Below, in pieces: positions 58,708-64,000 of a DNA stretch of 64,000 bases. The number at the start of each line of letters is the position of its first letter. The first letter of the stretch is position 1. Both the position numbers and the translations under genes were made by a program. The stretch is from positions 1,860,001 to 1,924,000 of the forward strand of contig OZ244909.1 of the NCBI GenBank assembly GCA_965221725.1, read 5' to 3'. The notes below the pieces were generated by a model. The model made no database searches. It was not told the DNA's origin and saw only the letters and a program-made list of their open reading frames with translations. This DNA comes from HK1 sp965221725. GTDB taxonomy: Bacteria; Pseudomonadota; Gammaproteobacteria; HK1.

Positions 58708-61353
58708 TCACGAAGCGCACGCTTCGACAATCGCCTCCGCCCCGATGCCGTGATCGCGGTACAGATCCGGCAGCGACCCCGACTGGCCGAACCGGTCGAC
58801 GCCGAGGGGCTCGACCGCGTGCCCCCGCACCGAGCCGAGCCAGCCAAGGGTGGCGGGATGCCCATCGATGACGGTGACGAGGCGGGCATCGCGCGCCAGC
58901 GGCGCGAGCAGCGTCTCGACGTGGGATTCGATGCCCGCGCCATGGGATTCGATGTCCGCGCCGCCAGCGCCGCCGGCCCTGCGGGCGCGCTGGGCCGCGC
59001 TCCATCCGCGCCAGAGCCGGTCGGCCGAAGTCACGGCGAGCAGGCCGGCGCCGGGGTTCGATTCGACCACCGCAGCGTGCGCCTCCATCGCCTCCGGCGC
59101 GATCGCCCCGGTGAAGGCGATGACGAGCGACGCCCCCGCGGCCGGACGGCGCATCCAGTAGGCGCCGGCCAGGATGTCGCGCTCCAGGTCGGCATCCATC
59201 TCCCGCCCCGGCTGCTCGATCTTGCGGGTGCTGAGCCGAAGGTAGACCGAACCGCCGGCGCCGTCGGCGAGCAGATCTTCCGTCGCGCCATGCCGCCGGG
59301 CGGCGCGGCGCTCACCGGGTCCACCGCCCTCGTCCGGCTCGCCATCTCCGGCCACCTCGGCATGTGCCGCCCGATCACCATCTCCGGTCGCTCTGGTATG
59401 TCCCGCGGGATCACCTCCCCCCGGTCCCGCCCGATCGCCGCCCCCGGTGGTCACGCCACGCGCGGCTTCCGCGCTGCGGTCGTGGCGCCAGTCGCGGTCG
59501 TCGTGCGCCTGCACGTACTCGAACGCCCACCGGAGAATCACGAGCAGCTCGTCCGCGAACGCGGGCTCGAACGATGACAGGTGGTCCTTGCCCATGCCGA
59601 GGAGCGGCGTGGTGGTCGACTGGTGCGCTCCACCCTCCGGGGCCAGGCTGATCCCGGAGGGGGTCGCGACGAGAATGAAGCGGGCGTCCTGATAGAGCGC
59701 GTAGTTGAATGCATCGAGGCCGCGTTCGATGAACGGGTCGTAGACGGTCCCGATCGGGATGAGCCGCTCGCCGAACAGCGAGTGCGACAGCCCCGCCGCG
59801 GCGAGCATCAGGAACAGGTTGTGCTCCGCGATCCCGAGCTCCACATGCTGGCCCTTCGGGGAGACCGCCCAGCGCTGGAAGGAGCCGACCTGCTCCTTCG
59901 AGAACATGTCCTCCTGCGCCTTGCGGTGAAAGAGCCGGCGCCGGTTCACCCAGCCGCCGAGGTTGGTGGAGACGGTGACATCCGGGGAGGTGGTCACGAT
60001 GCGGTCCGCGAGCGGACCGCCGGCGCGGGCGACGGTGTCGAGGATGCGGCCGAACGTCTCCTGGGTCGAGGCGGTCGCGGCGCGGCGCGGCGCGATCGTC
60101 TCCGCCGCCGGGACCGGCACCGCCGCCGCCCGCGGGCGGCGCGACACCCACTGGTTGAACGGCACCCCGGCCAGGAAGCGCCGCAGGTCGGGTTCCGGCA
60201 CGTCGAGCCCCGCGAACGGCTCCCACTCCTCGCCCCGCGCCACCCCGTGCGAGGCGCGCATCGCCTCGACCTCGTCCGGGCTCATCAGCCCGGAGTGGTT
60301 GTCCTTGTGGCCGGCGAACGGGAGCCCGTAGCCCTTGATGGTGTAGGCGAGGAAACAGGTCGGCCGATCGTCGGTGGCGCCCTCGAACGCCTCCAGCACA
60401 CTCTCCATGTCGTGGCCGCCAAGGTTGGTCATCAGCGCACCGAGTTCGGCGTCGTCGTAGTGCGCGACCAGCCCCCGCACGCCCCGGCGCGCGCCGATGT
60501 CGTCGAGGACGCGCGCGCGCCACGCCGCCCCGCCCTTGACCACCAGGGCCGAGTAGAGCGAATTGGGGCACGCGTCGATCCACTGGCGGAGCGCTTCGCC
60601 ACCGGGGCGGGCAAACGCTTCCTGCAGCTTCTTGCCGTACTTGATGGTGACGACGTCCCACCCCATGCTCGTGAACAGGCGGTTGAAGCGGCCGAACAGG
60701 CGGTCGCTGATCACCGCGTCGAGGCTCTGGCGGTTGTAGTCGATCACCCACCACAGATCGCGCACGTCGTGCTTCCAGCCTTCGAGGAGCGCCTCGTAGA
60801 CGTTGCCCTCGTCGAGCTCCGCGTCCCCGACGACGGCCACCATCCGCCCGCGCCGCCCGCCCGGCCGGAGCCGTTCGTGCGCATCGAGATAGTCCTGCAC
60901 CAGCGACGCGAAGGTCGTCATCGCCACCCCGAGCCCCACCGACCCGGTGGAGATGTCCACGTCGTCGGTGTCCTTGGTGCGTGACGGATAGGACTGCACC
61001 CCGCCGAACGCGCGGAAGCGTTCGAGCTTCTCCCGGGTCTGGCGGCCGAACAGGTACTGGATGGCATGGAAGATCGGGCTCGCGTGCGGCTTGACCGCGA
61101 CCCGGTCCGACGGGCGCAACACGTCGAGATAGAGCGCGGTCATCAGCGTCGCCACCGACGCCGAACTCGCCTGGTGGCCGCCGACCTTGAGGCCGTCGAC
61201 GTTCGGGCGGATGTGGTTGGCGTGGTGAATCATCCATGTCGACAGCCAGAGGATGCGCCGCTCCAGCGCGCGCAGCATCGTCAGGCGGTCGGAGCCGGCG
61301 ACCGGCAACGGCGGGTCGAGATCGATCAGCGAATGGGCGTGAGAGGGGCTCAT
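58708..61353 (-). CDS. homodimeric 2-oxoacid dehydrogenase E1 / transketolase-like (MdeB-like)
   Basis: 881 residues, thiamine-diphosphate enzyme of the AceE-type E1 family. ThDP motif: VVGDAELDEGNVYEALLEGWKHD (GDxxxxEG..YE); VGLGVAMTTFASL; GGHQASSASVATLMTALY; HVELGIAEHNLFLML holds the catalytic Glu. AceE proteins use pyruvate; Pseudomonas MdeB, a homologue, uses 2-oxobutyrate from methionine. The adjacent Lrp-like fragment supports the MdeB identification, since mdeB neighbours an Lrp-type regulator there. A Gly/Asp/Ala-rich low-complexity insert at about residues 632-700 (59250-59460) is not part of the fold. No lipoyl E2 gene is nearby. Confidence 0.8.
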   Translation of the reverse strand: MSPSHAHSLIDLDPPLPVAGSDRLTMLRALERRILWLSTWMIHHANHIRPNVDGLKVGGHQASSASVATLMTALYLDVLRPSDRVAVKPHASPIFHAIQYLFGRQTREKLERFRAFGGVQSYPSRTKDTDDVDISTGSVGLGVAMTTFASLVQDYLDAHERLRPGGRRGRMVAVVGDAELDEGNVYEALLEGWKHDVRDLWWVIDYNRQSLDAVISDRLFGRFNRLFTSMGWDVVTIKYGKKLQEAFARPGGEALRQWIDACPNSLYSALVVKGGAAWRARVLDDIGARRGVRGLVAHYDDAELGALMTNLGGHDMESVLEAFEGATDDRPTCFLAYTIKGYGLPFAGHKDNHSGLMSPDEVEAMRASHGVARGEEWEPFAGLDVPEPDLRRFLAGVPFNQWVSRRPRAAAVPVPAAETIAPRRAATASTQETFGRILDTVARAGGPLADRIVTTSPDVTVSTNLGGWVNRRRLFHRKAQEDMFSKEQVGSFQRWAVSPKGQHVELGIAEHNLFLMLAAAGLSHSLFGERLIPIGTVYDPFIERGLDAFNYALYQDARFILVATPSGISLAPEGGAHQSTTTPLLGMGKDHLSSFEPAFADELLVILRWAFEYVQAHDDRDWRHDRSAEAARGVTTGGGDRAGPGGGDPAGHTRATGDGDRAAHAEVAGDGEPDEGGGPGERRAARRHGATEDLLADGAGGSVYLRLSTRKIEQPGREMDADLERDILAGAYWMRRPAAGASLVIAFTGAIAPEAMEAHAAVVESNPGAGLLAVTSADRLWRGWSAAQRARRAGGAGGADIESHGAGIESHVETLLAPLARDARLVTVIDGHPATLGWLGSVRGHAVEPLGVDRFGQSGSLPDLYRDHGIGAEAIVEACAS

Positions 61354-61392
61354 CGGCGTTGCGCTCCGGTCTGCTTCGTCGGCCGGTCCATT

Positions 61393-61500
61393 ATGGACCA
61401 CCTCATCCGCATCGAGGGCATCGCGAGCATCAAGTCGAGCTTCGCCCTGAAGCAGGTGCGCTGCAAGACGGCCCTGCCGCTCGCGCAGATCGAGGCGTGA
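61393..61500 (+). pseudogene. C-terminal fragment of an Lrp/AsnC-family regulator
   Basis: 35 codons read DHLIRIEGIASIKSSFALKQ then VRCKTALPL, the typical end of an Lrp/AsnC protein (effector-binding RAM domain). The HTH part and most of the RAM domain are missing; upstream in-frame residues do not resemble the family. It lies 39 bp from the E1 gene start, divergently, where an MdeR-like regulator would be. It is the remnant of a deleted regulator gene. Confidence 0.75.
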
Positions 61501-61559
61501 GGGGGCGAACGGCCGGGTGCCGCTGCGACCGACGAGTGAGCTCACATGAACGCTCCGGG

Positions 61560-61620
61560 GACCGAAACCCGACCGGAATCGCGCCGCATGTCCAAGGCCG
61601 CCGGCGGGAATCCCGGGGCA
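61560..61620 (-). repeat. dispersed extragenic repeat, family D copy (short, inverted)
   Basis: CCGGAATCGCGCCGCATG and GCGGGAATCCCGGGG match the two most conserved blocks of the family (55880-55990, 30275-30365). It lies between the Lrp remnant and thrC and may mark the deletion endpoint. Confidence 0.45.
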
Positions 61621-61716
61621 GGAGGGCAGCGGGAGGACGGCAGGAGGACGAGATGCCGCGGGAGCGCGGCGGGCGCTGATAGAATCCTCCGCCCCGCCGT
61701 CCCGGACCGACCCCCG

Positions 61717-63120
61717 ATGCGATACGTCAGCACCCGCGGCCGTGCGCCGATCCTCGACTTCGAGGGTGTGCTCCTCGCCGGGCTCGCGGCCGACGGAGGT
61801 CTCTACGTTCCGGAACGGTGGCCGGTGCTCACCCGCGCCGAGCTGGCGTCGTTTCGCGGACGTGATTACGCGGAAGTCGCCCACGCGGTCATCTCCCGCT
61901 TTGTCGGCGACAGCATCGAGCCGTCGGCATTGCGTTCGATGGTGGTGGAGGCCTACGCCGGGTTCGGGCACCGCGCGGTGGCGCCGCTCGCGCAGCTCGG
62001 TGCGAACCACTGGCTGCTGGAGCTGTTCCACGGGCCGACGCTCGCGTTCAAGGACATCGCGCTCCAGGTGCTCGGCCGGCTCTACGACCACGTGCTCGAA
62101 CGCCACGACGCCCGCACCACGATCGTGGGGGCCACCTCCGGGGACACCGGCTCGGCCGCCATCGAGGCGATCCGGGGCCGCGAGCGGGCCACCATCTTCA
62201 TCCTGCACCCGGCGGGGCGGGTCTCGGAGGTGCAGCGCCGGCAGATGACCACGGTCGATGCCGCCAACGTCCACAATCTCGCCATCGAAGGCACCTTCGA
62301 CGACTGCCAGGCGATGCTGAAGGCGATGTTCGGGGATGCCCCCTTTCGCGACGGGCTACGGCTGTCGGGGGTGAACTCCATCAACTGGGCACGCATCGTC
62401 CCGCAGGTCGTCTACTACATCACCTCCGCACTCGCCCTTGGCGGCCCCGAGGTTCCCGTCTCGTTCTCGGTGCCGTCGGGCAATTTCGGCGACGTGTTCG
62501 CCGGCTTCGTCGCGCAGCGGATGGGGCTTCCGGTCGAGCGCCTGGTGGTCGCGAGCAACGAGAACGACATCCTCACCCGGGCGCTCACCACCGGCGACCA
62601 TCGGCTCACCGAGGTGACCCCGACCCTGTCGCCCTCGATGGACATCCAGGTCTCCAGCAACTTCGAGCGGCTGCTGTTCGAGATGCACGACCGCGACGCC
62701 GAGTACACCACGGGCCTCATGCGCCAGCTCGCCGAACACCGCGGGTTCCGCATCGGCGCCGAGGCCGCGGCCACCATCCGGTCGCTGTTCCGCGCGGATC
62801 GGTGCACCGAATCGGAGACGATCGAGACCATCGCCGCGGTACATCGCGACACCGGCATGGTCATCGACCCGCACACCGCGGTGGGGGTGGCGGTGGCGGA
62901 ACGGCTCCGCGACGCCCGCGAGACCCCCATGATCACCCTCGCCACCGCCCATCCCGCCAAGTTCCCGGACGCGGTCGAGCGCGCCATCGGCCTCCGCCCC
63001 GCCCTGCCCGAGCGCCTCGCCGACCTCCACGAGCGCAAGGAGCACTTCACGACCCTGCCGAACGACCTGCCGACGGTGATGGCACACATCCGCGAGCATG
63101 CTGACAGCGAAACGGAGTAA
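61717..63120 (+). CDS. thrC: threonine synthase
   Basis: 467 residues, PLP-dependent; converts O-phospho-homoserine to threonine. The PLP Lys is residue 112 in FHGPTLAFKDIALQVLG; other motifs are GATSGDTGSAAIEAI (phosphate loop), SVPSGNFGDVFAGFVA and a C-terminal HTAVGVA. ATG 61717 gives the conserved MRYVSTRG opening, typical of the long gammaproteobacterial form; an in-frame ATG at 61546 extends into repeat DNA. No strong ribosome binding site. Threonine can yield 2-oxobutyrate, a potential substrate of the neighbouring MdeB-like enzyme. Confidence 0.95.
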   Translation: MRYVSTRGRAPILDFEGVLLAGLAADGGLYVPERWPVLTRAELASFRGRDYAEVAHAVISRFVGDSIEPSALRSMVVEAYAGFGHRAVAPLAQLGANHWLLELFHGPTLAFKDIALQVLGRLYDHVLERHDARTTIVGATSGDTGSAAIEAIRGRERATIFILHPAGRVSEVQRRQMTTVDAANVHNLAIEGTFDDCQAMLKAMFGDAPFRDGLRLSGVNSINWARIVPQVVYYITSALALGGPEVPVSFSVPSGNFGDVFAGFVAQRMGLPVERLVVASNENDILTRALTTGDHRLTEVTPTLSPSMDIQVSSNFERLLFEMHDRDAEYTTGLMRQLAEHRGFRIGAEAAATIRSLFRADRCTESETIETIAAVHRDTGMVIDPHTAVGVAVAERLRDARETPMITLATAHPAKFPDAVERAIGLRPALPERLADLHERKEHFTTLPNDLPTVMAHIREHADSETE

Positions 63121-63209
63121 TGGGTCACGGACGAGCTTCGGGCCGGCATCGAAGGCTCGGGGGGAGATCCACGCAGCACACGGGCCGCCCCATCCCGTCG
63201 CCCGGCGAA

Positions 63210-64000
63210 TCAGAAGAGATCGACCGCGATCGGGCAGTGATCGGAGGGCAGTCCGCGGCGCGGGTCGGCGTCCGCGTCGGTCCATACCACCTGCCGGAAG
63301 GAGCCCGCGTCCACCCGCGTCCAGGCCCGGGCGCCGAACACGAAGAAATCGATCGGGTGGCGATGGTGGCGTGACGTGCCCCGCCAGCAGGGGGGATCGA
63401 GCCCCGCGGGCAGCCGGCGGAGGGCGAGGCCCGGCGGGTCGCCGTCGTCGAGCGCCGCCCACAGGTGATCGCGTGCCCCGTGCCGGTCCATCGCCCGGTT
63501 GAAGTCACCCAGCACCACGAACGGCACGCCCTCGCGCCAGCGGGCGTCGACCCATGCCTCCAACGGCTCGATCTGGCGGGCGAGGGTCCGGCAGGCTCGG
63601 CTGCGGGGCTTCTCCAGGCTCTGGCTGAAGCACCTCGACTTCAGGTGGACGTTCAGCAGGCGGAGCTTCCGGCCGGCCCGCGAAACCGTCAGATCGACCC
63701 CCCAGCGGAGCTGGTAGCGGGCGTTGGAGCCGGATGCGAGCCCGAGCGACGGGAGATCGCGCTTCACCACCTCATCGAACGCTCCCCGGCGCACCGCGAA
63801 TCCGTTGTAGATGTCGTCGTAGCGCGAATCGTGGCGTCCCGAGAAGTGCAGCTCGTAGTCGCGCTGCGGGAAGACGCGGACGGCGGCGCGGGGTCCGTTG
63901 ACCTCCTGAAAGGCGATGATGTCGGCATCGAGCGCACGGGCGTAGCGGGCAAGGGTCCGGTAGTCCGCATCGCTCCGGGCGGCGGCGCCACGCCACAGCG
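63210..64000 (-). CDS. endonuclease/exonuclease/phosphatase family protein (5' end outside window)
   Basis: At least 262 residues are visible; the frame is open to the window edge, so the N-terminus (with the first Asn motif) is missing. EEP motifs: DIIAFQEVNGPRAA with metal-binding Glu, LLNVHLKSRCF, VVLGDFNRAMD with Asp/Asn, and SDHCPIAVDLF with the Asp-His pair at the C-terminus. The superfamily includes DNases, phosphatases and secreted phosphodiesterases; no specific substrate can be given. It converges on thrC with 89 bp between stops. Confidence 0.88.
   Translation of the reverse strand, partial: LWRGAAARSDADYRTLARYARALDADIIAFQEVNGPRAAVRVFPQRDYELHFSGRHDSRYDDIYNGFAVRRGAFDEVVKRDLPSLGLASGSNARYQLRWGVDLTVSRAGRKLRLLNVHLKSRCFSQSLEKPRSRACRTLARQIEPLEAWVDARWREGVPFVVLGDFNRAMDRHGARDHLWAALDDGDPPGLALRRLPAGLDPPCWRGTSRHHRHPIDFFVFGARAWTRVDAGSFRQVVWTDADADPRRGLPSDHCPIAVDLF

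Noticed and set aside
61066..61500. 144-codon plus-strand ORF ending in the Lrp-like residues
   Set aside because: Its first 109 codons are antisense to the E1 gene and unlike Lrp; only the last 35 codons match, so it is treated as a C-terminal remnant.
1..64000. tRNA or rRNA genes
   Set aside because: No cloverleaf-compatible stretch with a TTCGA loop and CCA-type acceptor, and no rRNA signature, was recognised in the intergenic regions.

Overview
The window is high-GC bacterial chromosome, about 64 kb and densely coded. Several genes point to a gammaproteobacterium: an OprI/Lpp-like alanine-zipper lipoprotein, ErpA, YggX, AnmK, SixA, HemJ, and the uvrA < > MFS-ssb arrangement seen in pseudomonads and relatives. 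The accessory load (three PIN-toxin pairs, Uma2, an AAA/PD-(D/E)XK protein, many short dispersed repeats) looks like an uncultured environmental or host-associated lineage. That placement is inference; there is no rRNA gene here.

Layout. 0.1-8.4 kb: small conserved HTH-like gene, dhaK, RidA-amidohydrolase operon, sixA, DUF3750, Lpp-like lipoprotein facing an L,D-transpeptidase, DUF2237, a D-2-hydroxyacid dehydrogenase. 8.6-15 kb: a C4-dicarboxylate module, succinate dehydrogenase/fumarate reductase in B-C-D-A order, two-subunit class I fumarase, then an agmatinase-family ureohydrolase. 15.2-18.7 kb: anmK, erpA, a TlpA-type thioredoxin, hemJ, yggX. 18.8-24.2 kb: one 1797-residue Calx-beta autotransporter. 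24.3-31.2 kb: ATP-grasp ligase, A-type Fe-S carrier, rubredoxin, hemL, DAHP synthase, Trm112-like, yidD, GST. 31.3-35.4 kb: a vapBC-type pair with a palindromic operator, two poorly characterised genes, and a convincing unannotated small RNA locus at about 35.25-35.36 kb. 35.4-43.2 kb: class I aldolase, ssb, MFS transporter, uvrA, PfkB-family kinase. 43.2-55.8 kb: an AbrB/PIN pair, then a sugar or sugar-acid ABC transporter and catabolic operon (binding protein, two permeases, ATPase, ApnL-like lactonase, HpcH/HpaI aldolase, hydroxyacid dehydrogenase). That operon is split by a 3-kb accessory block (Uma2, type III Res remnant, AAA-PDDEXK). 56-64 kb: SnoaL-flavin monooxygenase fusion, Phd/PIN pair, MdeB-like 2-oxoacid dehydrogenase E1 with an Lrp remnant at its head, thrC, and the 3' part of an endonuclease/exonuclease/phosphatase gene.

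The strongest undescribed signal is the sRNA locus: a sigma70-like promoter, a hairpin starting at the predicted +1, a C/U-rich single-stranded stretch with anti-Shine-Dalgarno motifs, and a rho-independent terminator, all in about 110 bp. The second theme is dispersed extragenic repeats. At least four families are present; two have MITE-like shape with ends resembling CCCGGAAATTTCACC. They sit at operon joints and in one case supply a gene's 3' end. All calls come from reading the sequence; no searches were run.
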